Position numbers and translations under genes: made by a program
The notes under the pieces: model-generated
What the model saw: the letters and a program-made list of their open reading frames with translations, nothing else
What the model was told of the DNA's origin: nothing
Database searches by the model: none
Shown here: piece by piece, positions 45,334-54,986 of the stretch
How positions within the stretch are numbered: position 1 is the first letter of the stretch
Layout of the letters: each line of letters starts with the position of its first letter
Source: Lewinella sp050633125
GTDB taxonomy: Bacteria > Bacteroidota > Bacteroidia > Chitinophagales > Saprospiraceae
Assembly (NCBI RefSeq): GCF_050633125.1
Contig: NZ_JBOEFX010000048.1
Location: forward strand, 10,767-74,766
Length of the DNA stretch: 64,000 nt
Direction: 5' to 3'

Positions 45334-46095
45334 TTATTTCCCCAAGGCACGAGCCCGTAAACGCTGTAGGAACGGACTGGCAAAAATAAAGTCCTGTAGG
45401 TATTCATTATCACTTTCCAATACATCTTCCTTACTTCCTCTCCACGTGATTTCTCCTTTATATAAAAGGATGATATTATCACCAACCTCCATCACCGAGT
45501 TCATATCGTGCGTATTGATGACGGTGGTGATATTTTTCTCAACCGTAATGTCTTTGATCAACTCATCGATAACGATTGAGGTTTTAGGATCGAGGCCAGA
45601 GTTTGGCTCATCGCAAAAGAGGTATTTGGGATCAAGGACGATAGCCCTGGCGATACCTACCCGTTTTTGCATCCCGCCGCTGGTTTCAGAGGGGTATTTC
45701 TTATTTGCTCCCTCCAGGCTTACGCGCTCCAAGCAGCTGTTGACTTGCATCAATTTTTCTTTTGCCGTCATGTTGGTAAACATATCGAGCGGGAAGCGAA
45801 CGTTTTCCTCTACCGTCATGGAATCAAACAATGCAGAAGCTTGAAAAAGCATCCCCACCTCCATCCGAATAGCACGTACTGCCTTTTTATCCAGCGAGAA
45901 AAAGTCTGTATCACCATACCAAACACTACCATCCGTGGGTTTGTGTAGGCCAACCAACAGTTTTAGAAGTACGGTTTTACCTGCTCCGGAGCGGCCAATA
46001 ATAAGGTTAGTTTTTCCTGGGTAAAACTCAGTAGTGATCCCTTTTAAAACGGTAGTATCACCAAACGCCTTGATTAAATTTTCAGTTCTGATCAT
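45334..46095 (-). CDS. MlaF-like ABC transporter ATPase
   Basis: A 253-residue ATPase. Walker A is IIGRSGAGKTVLLK, the signature SGGMQKRVGIARAI, Walker B YLFCDEPNSGLDP, and the switch His is in VINTHDMNSVMEVGD. The pattern and the MlaE-like partner gene 14 nt upstream place it with lipid-trafficking (Mla-type) importers or retrograde transporters. The length is near that of MlaF. No MlaD (MCE) gene is next to it in the window. Confidence 0.92.
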   Translation of the reverse strand: MIRTENLIKAFGDTTVLKGITTEFYPGKTNLIIGRSGAGKTVLLKLLVGLHKPTDGSVWYGDTDFFSLDKKAVRAIRMEVGMLFQASALFDSMTVEENVRFPLDMFTNMTAKEKLMQVNSCLERVSLEGANKKYPSETSGGMQKRVGIARAIVLDPKYLFCDEPNSGLDPKTSIVIDELIKDITVEKNITTVINTHDMNSVMEVGDNIILLYKGEITWRGSKEDVLESDNEYLQDFIFASPFLQRLRARALGK

Positions 46096-46109
46096 TTTTG
46101 AGGAGCTTA

Positions 46110-46856
46110 TTAGGTGAAAACTACGGCAATCAGGTAGTCAAATAGAAGGATAAGAATATCACTGAATACCACTGCATTGGTACTGGCACGGCCAAGTTCG
46201 ATACTGCCACCTTTTACATAATACCCCTGATAACAAGGAACAGAAGTAAGAATAAAGGCAAAGACGAAAGACTTGATAAACATCAAGGTGATATTGTACG
46301 AAACAAAGTAGGAGCGTACGCCCAATTCATATTCAGAATGCGAGATTAAACCTACTGGTACCGTAGCCAAATACCCGCCAAGAATACTTACGAAAGCAGC
46401 AATAGCCACCAGCATAGGAATCATGATTAAGGCACCAAGTATTTTGGGCATAATCAGATATGCGGCGGTATTGACGCCCATGATCTCCATCGCATCAATG
46501 TGTTCCTTTTGACGCATTCCCCCAATTTCAGCGGCAAGATTAGACCCAACCTTACCTGCCAATACCAAACAGGTAATCGTAGGTGCCAATTCAATGATGG
46601 TCGTATCTCTAACAATGTATCCAATGTAGTAACGAGGCACAAAACTATCCTGTAGCTGATAGGCGAATTGTATCGCAGTTACTGCACCAATAAAAACGGC
46701 GATAAGTACTACAATCACCAATGAGCCCACGCCGATATCATTCATCTGACGCATCGTCTCTCGATAGTACATGGAGGTTTTCTCAGGGCGGGCAATAGCT
46801 GTTCCTAATAATTGGAAGTACCTGCCAACGTGAGCTAAAAAACGATTGATAATCAT
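46110..46856 (-). CDS. MlaE-like ABC transporter permease
   Basis: A 248-residue inner-membrane permease from the ATG at 46856, with about five to six hydrophobic segments. Family features include FAYQLQDSFVPRYYIGYIVRDTTI, the LAGKVGSNLAAEIGGMRQKEHIDAMEIMG coupling region, and the last segment with the SVPCYQGYYVKGGS motif. It pairs with the MlaF-like ATPase to move phospholipids between membranes. An extra upstream frame to 46910 is not needed. Confidence 0.92.
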   Translation of the reverse strand: MIINRFLAHVGRYFQLLGTAIARPEKTSMYYRETMRQMNDIGVGSLVIVVLIAVFIGAVTAIQFAYQLQDSFVPRYYIGYIVRDTTIIELAPTITCLVLAGKVGSNLAAEIGGMRQKEHIDAMEIMGVNTAAYLIMPKILGALIMIPMLVAIAAFVSILGGYLATVPVGLISHSEYELGVRSYFVSYNITLMFIKSFVFAFILTSVPCYQGYYVKGGSIELGRASTNAVVFSDILILLFDYLIAVVFT

Positions 46857-47057
46857 GCTGAAATTTCGAGGGTCTGTTTTAAGCGGAACGGTAAAATTAG
46901 GTAAAAGCAAGCAGATAGGCAGCAGAAATCATCATGGTTTCAGCTTTTAACCCTTTGCAATCACGTTTAATAAGCGGTACTTGCCTATTTTTGTTCCACT
47001 CCTCTCAACAACATTTTTGAAGCAGAGGTTGTACTTCGCTAACAAAAAGTCAAATAA

Positions 47058-47771
47058 TTGTCAACAAAAAGCACACCCCAGCAGGTTATTGCCATTAGTG
47101 GGGGCAGCAGGGGCATTGGCTTGGCCATCGCAAAACGTTTTGCTGAAAGAGGCTGGCAAGTTGCCATTGCGGCCCGCTCAGCAGCGGCCCTGATCCAGTT
47201 ACAAGAGGAATGGCAAACCAATGGCTGGTCACCTTTGCTAACATTTGCAGGTAACCTCAGCCAAGCTAAAGACTGCCAAGCCTGGGGAGCATATCTTCAA
47301 GAACATTGTTCACAGCTCGATGCGCTGGTGCATAATTTGGGGATTTTTGCGCCTGGTACACTCTTAGAAGGGCCTGACGACCAACTAGAACACTTTCTTG
47401 CAACCAACGTACTGAGTGCTCACTACCTCACCCGCGCCTGCTTGCCATTGTTGAAAAAACCAGAGCTCGCTAATATCCTCACCATTGGGTCAGTAGCCTC
47501 TACCGACTGGCCAACAGAGCTAGCAGCCTACGCTTTGAGCAAACATACCCTGGAAGCCTGGCATCGTCAACTGCGTAAAGAACTTGCGGAAACAAATATT
47601 CGTACAGCCCTTCTGAGACCTGGAGCGACCTTTACCAGCTCGTGGGATGGTATTGCCATCGACCCAAATTTACTGTTAGACGCAGATAGAGTAGCCTCTC
47701 TAACGGCACAGCTAATTCTTTTACCACCCAATGAAATTTTGGAGGAGGTATGCCTCCGGCCACGAAGTTGA
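47058..47771 (+). CDS. Short-chain dehydrogenase/reductase
   Basis: A 237-residue SDR with TTG start at 47058. The cofactor loop is SGGSRGIGLA, and the catalytic residues are Ser in IGSVAST and Tyr/Lys in YALSK. The usual NNAG motif is HNLGI. The residue after the second strand (AARS) suggests NADP preference. The substrate is unknown. A second SDR follows 19 nt downstream; together they may act in one reductive pathway. Confidence 0.9.
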   Translation: MSTKSTPQQVIAISGGSRGIGLAIAKRFAERGWQVAIAARSAAALIQLQEEWQTNGWSPLLTFAGNLSQAKDCQAWGAYLQEHCSQLDALVHNLGIFAPGTLLEGPDDQLEHFLATNVLSAHYLTRACLPLLKKPELANILTIGSVASTDWPTELAAYALSKHTLEAWHRQLRKELAETNIRTALLRPGATFTSSWDGIAIDPNLLLDADRVASLTAQLILLPPNEILEEVCLRPRS

Positions 47772-47790
47772 TTTTTTATAAAAACCCTCT

Positions 47791-48486
47791 ATGAACTATC
47801 TCGTTACTGGCGCCAGCCAAGGAATAGGTTTTGCTACTGCCCTAGCGTTAGCTAGCCAGCCCGACGATCAAGTTTTCGCTTTAAGCCGTAATTCTAAAGG
47901 CTTGGCGCTACTTGCTGATACTGCCAGAGATCAATACGGCCACGCTAATGTGGAGGTGATGGCTGCGGATCTTAGAAATGTTGACGTTACCGATATTGCA
48001 GAATGGATCAAACCTTTTGGTCATTTGCATGGACTGGTCAACAATGCCGGACTTTTGCTAAAAGCATCCTTCCTGGATTCAACAGCAACAACTTGGCAGC
48101 AGACCTTTGATGTTAATTTCTTTGCAGTCGTGCGCTTGCTACAGGGACTTCACCCTATTATGAAAAACACTCACATCCTTAATATTGGAAGTATGGGGGG
48201 CTATCAGGGAAGTTCAAAATTCCCAGGCTTGATTGCATACAGTGCAAGCAAGGCTGCGCTGGCAAACTTAACGGAATGTTTAGCAGAAGAATGGAGCGCC
48301 GATAATATTCGATGTAATTGCTTGGCACCTGGTGCCGTACAAACAGAAATGCTAGCGACTGCTTTTCCGGGCTTTGAAGCTCCAGTGAGTAGCGAAAAGA
48401 TGGGAGAAATGGTCGCTTGGTTTTTACGAGAAGGTCACCATTTTTTTAACGGAAAGGTGTTACCTGTGTCTGTAAGTACACCCTAA
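47791..48486 (+). CDS. Short-chain dehydrogenase/reductase
   Basis: A 231-residue SDR with TGASQGIGFA, LVNNAGLL, NIGSMGG with the catalytic Ser, and YSASK with Tyr and Lys. It is only moderately similar to the SDR just upstream, so this is not a recent duplication. Its C-terminus (FFNGKVLPVSVSTP) resembles 3-oxoacyl-ACP reductase-like members, but the substrate cannot be assigned. Confidence 0.92.
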   Translation: MNYLVTGASQGIGFATALALASQPDDQVFALSRNSKGLALLADTARDQYGHANVEVMAADLRNVDVTDIAEWIKPFGHLHGLVNNAGLLLKASFLDSTATTWQQTFDVNFFAVVRLLQGLHPIMKNTHILNIGSMGGYQGSSKFPGLIAYSASKAALANLTECLAEEWSADNIRCNCLAPGAVQTEMLATAFPGFEAPVSSEKMGEMVAWFLREGHHFFNGKVLPVSVSTP

Positions 48487-49301
48487 GTACAATATCTATT
48501 AGGTGTAAAAAAAAATCGCCCAAAGTAAAGTACTTAAGGCGATCAACTTTTCATGTGATATTCCGTTTGAAGTCGTTCTACGTGAGAACAGATCATGATA
48601 GTAGTCATGACATTAGTATTTGTAGGTTAAGCACAATATTGTTACAGACTGAATACACAACAAATATATATTCATTAATTACATATATATGCACAAATAT
48701 CTTACATTTGTGACATAGAAAAAACAACCACCACTTTAACAACGTAGTGGAATTAATTGCATTCATCAGAATACGGCCTGAGCACCAACCGCCACAAAAA
48801 AAACAAACACACATCAGGTTATCAACAATTAATAAATAACATAAAATACACATGTTATTATATTTCCTGAAAAATGCAACCAAGATCAACTTTACTCGTT
48901 TAATATTCCATCGAAAACAAATGTCACAATACTATAGGTGGCCAAAGACTGCAAAAACAGAATTAACCATCGCCTTTCCGCTATCAGGTATGTCTCGCAT
49001 ATTTCTTTTATAAGAGAAATATCTTCAGGCAGCAAAAATTAAACATAACCAATCTATATATTTGCAAGGTAAAACGGATGGGAATGTATCTTAGACCCGA
49101 ATTTTCCCTTTAGCTCTTTCCCCAATATAAAGCGAACCAACAAAATGAAACCTGTATTTAGGCAACAGCCTAAGTGCTTATTACACTGTTGTTTCTATAA
49201 ACCAAAGAAATAGACAGCCCGTAATTTAAAGGCGAAATCATTGATGAAAAATGATGCCCCCTTTGAGAAAACTATTTTTCACACAGGAATAATCGAGAAA
49301 A
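48487..49301. other. AT-rich 815-nt spacer upstream of the giant repeat protein gene
   Basis: The stretch has no supported gene; a 94-residue minus-strand frame (48605-48889) is cysteine-rich noise. It holds a terminator-like hairpin at 48514-48543, TACATTTG (48703-48710) and TATATTTG (49057-49064) boxes that match the -7 consensus without a clear -33 partner, a hairpin at 49158-49173 (TTAGGC AACA GCCTAA), and long runs of A/T. Regulation of the large downstream gene is the likely content. Confidence 0.55.
48514..48543. terminator. Terminator after the SDR pair, stronger on the minus strand
   Basis: A stem ATCGCC / GGCGAT plus AAGTA / TACTT around a short loop. On the minus strand nine T residues follow directly, a classic intrinsic terminator; on the plus strand the following bases are less T-rich. 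Confidence 0.65.
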
Positions 49302-52300
49302 ATGAGAAGACTTTTACTGTTTTTGTTTGTATGCCTGGGAGTAAATGCTGCTTATGCACAACTGGAGATTGAAGAGTGTATGGATCAAACACAAATTACA
49401 TTGGCCAGTTTTTGCGACGATGCCTGTGTAATTTGTGACATCGACGGTTATACTGGCACCAATTCTCTTCCTGGCTTGGGAGAAGCTCCTCCGGGATTCT
49501 GTGCTGGTCAATTGCACAATACGCAATGGGTAGGTTTTGTAGCCAATTCTACGAGCCTCACACTAGCTATCTCTGTTTTTAATTGTACCGTAGACCAAGA
49601 TGGCAATGGTATTAACGAAGGCTTACAAATTGGCATTTACAATACAACCGATTGTGCCAACTTTAGCTTAGTCAGTAATTGTGACGACCAGGTGTTTGAT
49701 AACACTACTCAAAACTTCACGGCTAACGGCCTTACTGTTGGTGGAATTTACTTCGTCGTTTTAGACGGTGCCTTTGGTGATGTGTGTGACTTTACGATTG
49801 ATGTTACCAATGGTAGTACTACTGCTCCTGACGTTGACCAAGACGTTCCAAACATCAACTCTAACCTGACGGTTTGCCAAGGTGGAGTCTTAGATGTAGA
49901 CGTAGACGATGTCTTTGGCGCTGGAGCTTATATATGGTCTCTCGATGGAGACCAAGTAGCAACAGATCAACAATCTTCCATTCAGTTTCCTACAGATTTA
50001 GGATTTTATACGCTGTGTGTGTTTCCTTACAACCCATGTAGTGAAGGTGTAGAAGGCTGTGTCGACATTGAGGTTGTTCCTCCGGTGCCAGAACAATTAA
50101 ATGCGGTGATCTGTGAGGGCGAGGAGTACAGCCTTGCGGGAGAAGACTATACGGAGGAAGACGTTTATGACATTATACTTACGATTAACGGTGACTGTGA
50201 CCGTATCATTGAGCTCACCCTTGATGTCATCCCGATAGCCGAAACCTTTCTTGAAGAAGAAATATGTGTAAACGACTTCTATATGGTGGGCAATGAGGAG
50301 TTCTCCCAAGAAGGCTCCTACGAGGTCTTGTTACAATCGCCAGCAACCGGTTGTGACTCGGTTGTCTACCTCGACCTAACTGTTATTGGCACGGAGGAAA
50401 CGACACTATTGGTCGAATCTATCTGTGAAGGGGACAGCTACGCCATTGGCGGCGACCAACTAACCACGGGAGGCAGCTACTTTTACGAACTAACAGATGA
50501 AGTAGGCTGTGACTCTTTAGTTGATCTCTTCCTTGAAGTATTTCCGCGCCCTAGCAGCCTCACTAGTGCAACGATATGTACCGGCGAAAGTTATCTCTTT
50601 AATGGTACCAATTATACTGCAACAGGAAATTACCAAAGCGTCTTTTCTTTACCAAGTGGATGTGACAGTGTGGCCAATCTCGCGTTGACAGTGGTCTCTA
50701 GTGTTTCGCAAACGCTTAATGAAACCATTTGTGACGGGGAATCTTTCACTGTCGGAACAAGTAACTTCTCAACAACGGGTAATTACGCCGTGCCATTGGT
50801 TGCAGATAATGGTTGCGACTCTATCGTCAATCTTAACCTTACTGTTTTAGGGGTCATCATCGAAGACGGTGCGGCTTCTATCTGTGATGGAGAAACCTAC
50901 ACTGTCGATGGCAATGATTTCACGACAAGTGGTACTTACGATTTGCCATATACCGCCTCTAATGGCTGTGACAGTATCTTCCGTCTAACGCTTACCGTGT
51001 TACCAGTGTTTACACAAACGCTTAATCCTAATATTTGTGCTGGTCAGGTATTTAGCTTTGGAGGAAATGATTATTCTACCACAGACACCTATGTTGTCAC
51101 TTTGCCAGCATCTAACGGCTGTGATTCCATTACAACCATTAACTTGACCGTTTCCGATCAAATTACCAGTACCGAAGACATCGTGCTTTGTGATGGAGAA
51201 TCCATCATGGTTGATGGAATGACCCTTGATGCAACTGGTACCTTTGATTTCACTTTCACCTCTGCTGGTGGTTGTGACAGCCTGGCAACAATCAACCTAA
51301 CCATTGGAGATCCAATAGTTACCAACCTAACCGAAACCATTTGCCAAGGAGTATCTTATACCGTTGGGACGGAAACCTTTGATATGACAGGGATGTACAC
51401 AGTTGTGCTCACAGCAGCCGATGGTTGTGATTCTACAGTAAATCTTAATTTAACTGTAACAGACCCGCCAGTTAGCCTAACAGAAGTTACCATTTGCGAA
51501 GGAGAATCCTATGATTTCAATGGCCAGGTGTTTACCAACCCAGGTAGCTACACGAGTGCTCTTGTCACCCCTCTTGGATGCGATAGTATTGCAAATTTGG
51601 AATTGACGGTGACTGCAACCATCGAGACGTTTATCACTCCGACCATCTGTACCGGCACAAGCTTTGAGATTGGTGGAGACGAACTTACCGTTGCAGGTAA
51701 TTACACCTATACTTTCCCGTCTGCGGCTGGTTGCGACTCTATTGTATCCGTAACACTATTGGTAGAGGATGCCATTTACAACATCCTCGACGAGACCATC
51801 TGTGAAGGAGAGTCTTATACCGTAGGAGGAAACAATTATACCTTAACCGGGGATTACGAAGATGCTTTTATTACCCTTGAAGGGTGTGATAGTATTGTTC
51901 AGCTTAGCCTTACGGTTATACCCACTGTGTTTAGTAATATCACGGCCCGCATCTGTGCTGGCGAGGTATTCAATGCTGGAGGAATGGACTTTGACCAAAC
52001 AGGTATTTATACGACCACAATAGATGCAGCTTCTGGTTGTGATTCTGTCATCACTCTGAACTTGACCGTGGTAGACATTCCTGATACGCCCGTCAATGCT
52101 TCTATCTGTGACAGTGGCTCCTATACAGTCGGTGACAGCACCTTTACAGTAGCCGGGCAATATATGGTAGACTTATTATCTGTTGATGGTTGTGATAGTA
52201 CTATTGTTCTTGACCTATTCGTTACTGATTTCTATGAGACCAACCTTAGCATTAACCGGTGTGAAGGAGAATCTTATACCGTAGGTAACAATACCTACAC

Positions 52301-54896
52301 CATGACAGGAATGTACCAAAACACCTTTACCTCTCAAGATGGTTGTGATTCTGTTGTCAACCTGAACCTTACGGTAAATCCGATTCTCCGGGATACCCTT
52401 TTTGAAGAACTCTGCCAGGGAGAAAGCTTCTCTATTGCCGGAGTTCCTTACAGTACAACCGGAGAGCATGTTGAAACCATTGCATCTCAAGTGACGGGGT
52501 GTGATTCCATCATTACGCTCTTCCTAACGGTACATCCCAATGAGAATGTTACCATTTCGGAAACGATTTGTGATGGGGAATTTGTCATGGTAGGTGATAG
52601 TACCTACACAACAACAGGTAGCTTCTTCACTCCTTTGACTACAATGGAGGGTTGTGATTCTATTGTAACACTCAATTTGAACGTTATCCCAATCCCGGAA
52701 ACGCCATTGACGGAAGTTATCTGTGACGGCGAATCCATCACGGTAGGCTCCAATACCTATACGGTTACCGGCCAATACACCGACGTCCTCACCTCTATTG
52801 TGAGTGGTTGTGACTCTATCGTTTATCTCGACCTTACGGTGAACCCGCTATTGGAGACTCAATTGACCGAAGTAATTTGCGAAGGGGAAGTATTTAATAT
52901 CGGTGGTGTAGATTACAGTACAACAGGTATTCACCAAGAGCTTATTTCCTCTGTTGTTACAGGCTGTGATTCTACCATTATCCTGGACCTTACGGTGAAC
53001 CCTGTCTTTGATCAAATGATCAGCGAAACTATCTGCGACGGTGAATCGGTGATGGTCGGCGACAGTACCTATACCACGACAGGTACCTGGCCTACCCTCA
53101 TGACTACCGTAGACGGATGTGATTCGCTTGTAACACTGGAATTGACCGTACTTCCTATATTGAGCACCACCTTGTCGGAAACACTCTGTGCTGGTGAAAC
53201 TTACACTGTAGGCCCATCTACATATGACGTGACAGGAACCTATACGGATGTTCTCACCTCTTCTTTCGGTTGTGATTCTATTGTGACCTTAGACCTTACG
53301 GTTTTAGCTCCTATTGAAACCTTCCTAATAGAGGAAATTTGTGATGACGCCGACTATACGGTTGGAACGGAGGTCTTTACGGCTACTGGCGATTATACCG
53401 TCGTGTTGACTTCACCTAGTACAGGATGTGACAGTACCGTTTATTTGGCACTTACTGTCAATCAGACCTTTGTTACGACCCTCAACGAAGATATTTGTCT
53501 TAACGATGTCTTTACTGTAGGTGGTGTTGATTATAACCAAACAGGAACCTTCCAAGCTGATTTAACTACTGTAGATGGTTGTGACAGTACCGTCATTCTA
53601 AATCTAGTAGTTGCACCTTGTACGCTTATTTATGAAACCAGTTTTACCGATAATGATTGTAATGGCGGTGAAAATGGTTCTGCTAGCTTTACCATGACCA
53701 TTGGTACGCCTCCATATTCCTACACCTGGAATGCCATTGCTGGCCCACAGACGGGCACTGGTACTATTGATGGCAATGGTGTGACAGTGGAAATCCCAGG
53801 ATTACCTGCAGGTGCATATCAGATTGAAGTGACGGACGCTAATGATGTTTTTGCAACACTAAACATCAGCGTAGGTCAACCAACCGCGATGGCATTACAA
53901 CTGGAAGCAAGTAGTTTTGGCATTTACGAACTCAGTTGTCCTGGTGCCGCCGATGGTAGCCTTACTGCATCAGTAACCGGTGGTACACCTCCTTACAGTT
54001 ACACCTGGAGCAATGGTGCTACAACGGAAACAGCCAACGACCTGGCTGCTGGTACTTATGATTTGGTTGTGACCGATGCCAACGGTTGTACAATCACTGC
54101 CAGTGACGTACTGGAAGCTCCTGCACCATTAGCCGCAAGCCTAATTGTAGAATCCCCTCCTTGTTTCGATGACCTAGGAGGAATTGTGAGTGTACCACTG
54201 GTAGAGGGAGGCAATGGTCCATATCTCTATTCCATTGACGGAGCAGCTTACACCACGGCCTCTTTCTTTGGTAACGTGAGTATCGGCGAACACCTTATAA
54301 GTGTGCAGGATATCAACGGATGTACCTATGAAACAGTTGCTACTGTTGAGCAGGCTCCAGAACTTACGGTAAGCATTCAAGTGGACGATGATGACTTGGT
54401 CTATGGCGAAAGCACGGAATTGTTTGCACAAACTTCTTACCCTGTAGTAACTTACGAATGGTCTGGAGGCCCTATTGAGGATTGTGCCGATTGTGCTACT
54501 CCATTTATAAAACCATCAGAATCTGTTGCTTACGCAGTAACGGTTACTGATGAAAATGGCTGTACCGCTACAGATCGATTGAATGTCTATGTTCGTAAAG
54601 ATCGTGGTGTATATATCCCTAATGCCTTCTCACCAGATGATGATGGCACCAACGATATATTCATGATCCATACTGATAGCGACGTGGTAGAAATCAAATC
54701 TTTCTATGTTTTCAACCGCTGGGGAGAATCCATGTACGAAGGCTTTGGCTTTTTGCCTAACAGCCCTGGACAAGGTTGGGATGGTCGCCACCGTGGAGAG
54801 ATGCTTAACGCTGGTGTATACATTTACATGGCAGAGATTCTTTTCTCAGACGGAGAAACCTTAATTTATAAAGGAGACGTCGTGCTCATGCGCTAA
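49302..54896 (+). CDS. Giant secreted repeat protein with T9SS type B (CHU_C) domain
   Basis: An 1864-residue surface protein with a signal peptide (MRRLLLFLFVCLGVNAAYAQ). After an N-terminal region of ~265 residues, 23 repeats of about 51 residues run to about residue 1440. Each has an ICxGE-Y-VG start and a GCDSxxxLxLTV end, with two cysteines about 33 residues apart that may bond. Then follow SprB-like repeats (GTPPYSYTW twice, ATVEQ-type ends), and a gliding-motility type C-terminal domain: FSPDDDGTNDIFMI, FNRWGESMYEG, GVYIYMAEI, KGDVVLMR. It is likely exported by the T9SS to the cell surface, perhaps as an adhesin or gliding-related filament. Confidence 0.92.
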   Translation: MRRLLLFLFVCLGVNAAYAQLEIEECMDQTQITLASFCDDACVICDIDGYTGTNSLPGLGEAPPGFCAGQLHNTQWVGFVANSTSLTLAISVFNCTVDQDGNGINEGLQIGIYNTTDCANFSLVSNCDDQVFDNTTQNFTANGLTVGGIYFVVLDGAFGDVCDFTIDVTNGSTTAPDVDQDVPNINSNLTVCQGGVLDVDVDDVFGAGAYIWSLDGDQVATDQQSSIQFPTDLGFYTLCVFPYNPCSEGVEGCVDIEVVPPVPEQLNAVICEGEEYSLAGEDYTEEDVYDIILTINGDCDRIIELTLDVIPIAETFLEEEICVNDFYMVGNEEFSQEGSYEVLLQSPATGCDSVVYLDLTVIGTEETTLLVESICEGDSYAIGGDQLTTGGSYFYELTDEVGCDSLVDLFLEVFPRPSSLTSATICTGESYLFNGTNYTATGNYQSVFSLPSGCDSVANLALTVVSSVSQTLNETICDGESFTVGTSNFSTTGNYAVPLVADNGCDSIVNLNLTVLGVIIEDGAASICDGETYTVDGNDFTTSGTYDLPYTASNGCDSIFRLTLTVLPVFTQTLNPNICAGQVFSFGGNDYSTTDTYVVTLPASNGCDSITTINLTVSDQITSTEDIVLCDGESIMVDGMTLDATGTFDFTFTSAGGCDSLATINLTIGDPIVTNLTETICQGVSYTVGTETFDMTGMYTVVLTAADGCDSTVNLNLTVTDPPVSLTEVTICEGESYDFNGQVFTNPGSYTSALVTPLGCDSIANLELTVTATIETFITPTICTGTSFEIGGDELTVAGNYTYTFPSAAGCDSIVSVTLLVEDAIYNILDETICEGESYTVGGNNYTLTGDYEDAFITLEGCDSIVQLSLTVIPTVFSNITARICAGEVFNAGGMDFDQTGIYTTTIDAASGCDSVITLNLTVVDIPDTPVNASICDSGSYTVGDSTFTVAGQYMVDLLSVDGCDSTIVLDLFVTDFYETNLSINRCEGESYTVGNNTYTMTGMYQNTFTSQDGCDSVVNLNLTVNPILRDTLFEELCQGESFSIAGVPYSTTGEHVETIASQVTGCDSIITLFLTVHPNENVTISETICDGEFVMVGDSTYTTTGSFFTPLTTMEGCDSIVTLNLNVIPIPETPLTEVICDGESITVGSNTYTVTGQYTDVLTSIVSGCDSIVYLDLTVNPLLETQLTEVICEGEVFNIGGVDYSTTGIHQELISSVVTGCDSTIILDLTVNPVFDQMISETICDGESVMVGDSTYTTTGTWPTLMTTVDGCDSLVTLELTVLPILSTTLSETLCAGETYTVGPSTYDVTGTYTDVLTSSFGCDSIVTLDLTVLAPIETFLIEEICDDADYTVGTEVFTATGDYTVVLTSPSTGCDSTVYLALTVNQTFVTTLNEDICLNDVFTVGGVDYNQTGTFQADLTTVDGCDSTVILNLVVAPCTLIYETSFTDNDCNGGENGSASFTMTIGTPPYSYTWNAIAGPQTGTGTIDGNGVTVEIPGLPAGAYQIEVTDANDVFATLNISVGQPTAMALQLEASSFGIYELSCPGAADGSLTASVTGGTPPYSYTWSNGATTETANDLAAGTYDLVVTDANGCTITASDVLEAPAPLAASLIVESPPCFDDLGGIVSVPLVEGGNGPYLYSIDGAAYTTASFFGNVSIGEHLISVQDINGCTYETVATVEQAPELTVSIQVDDDDLVYGESTELFAQTSYPVVTYEWSGGPIEDCADCATPFIKPSESVAYAVTVTDENGCTATDRLNVYVRKDRGVYIPNAFSPDDDGTNDIFMIHTDSDVVEIKSFYVFNRWGESMYEGFGFLPNSPGQGWDGRHRGEMLNAGVYIYMAEILFSDGETLIYKGDVVLMR

Positions 54897-54922
54897 AGAG
54901 CAATTAGTATTCCTTGATATTT

Positions 54923-54962
54923 AGAGAGGTTGCGTAAAGTCATGGCTTTACGCAACCTCTCT
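54923..54962. terminator. Strong hairpin after the giant gene, between convergent genes
   Basis: A 17-bp perfect stem AGAGAGGTTGCGTAAAG with its complement around TCATGG, 26 nt after the giant gene's stop and 24 nt before the stop of the convergent DUF4349 gene. Likely a shared transcription end. Confidence 0.75.
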
Positions 54963-54986
54963 TCGTTTAATTCACGAAACACTGCT

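Noticed and set aside
48605..48889. A 94-residue minus-strand open frame rich in Cys, Ile and Val
   Set aside because: It lies in very AT-rich DNA with no start signal or homology pattern; likely chance.
50100..53620. A long series of regular ~153-nt repeats, at first like a tandem array or CRISPR
   Set aside because: The repeats are in frame inside one coding sequence, vary at DNA level, and have no unique spacers; they are protein repeats.
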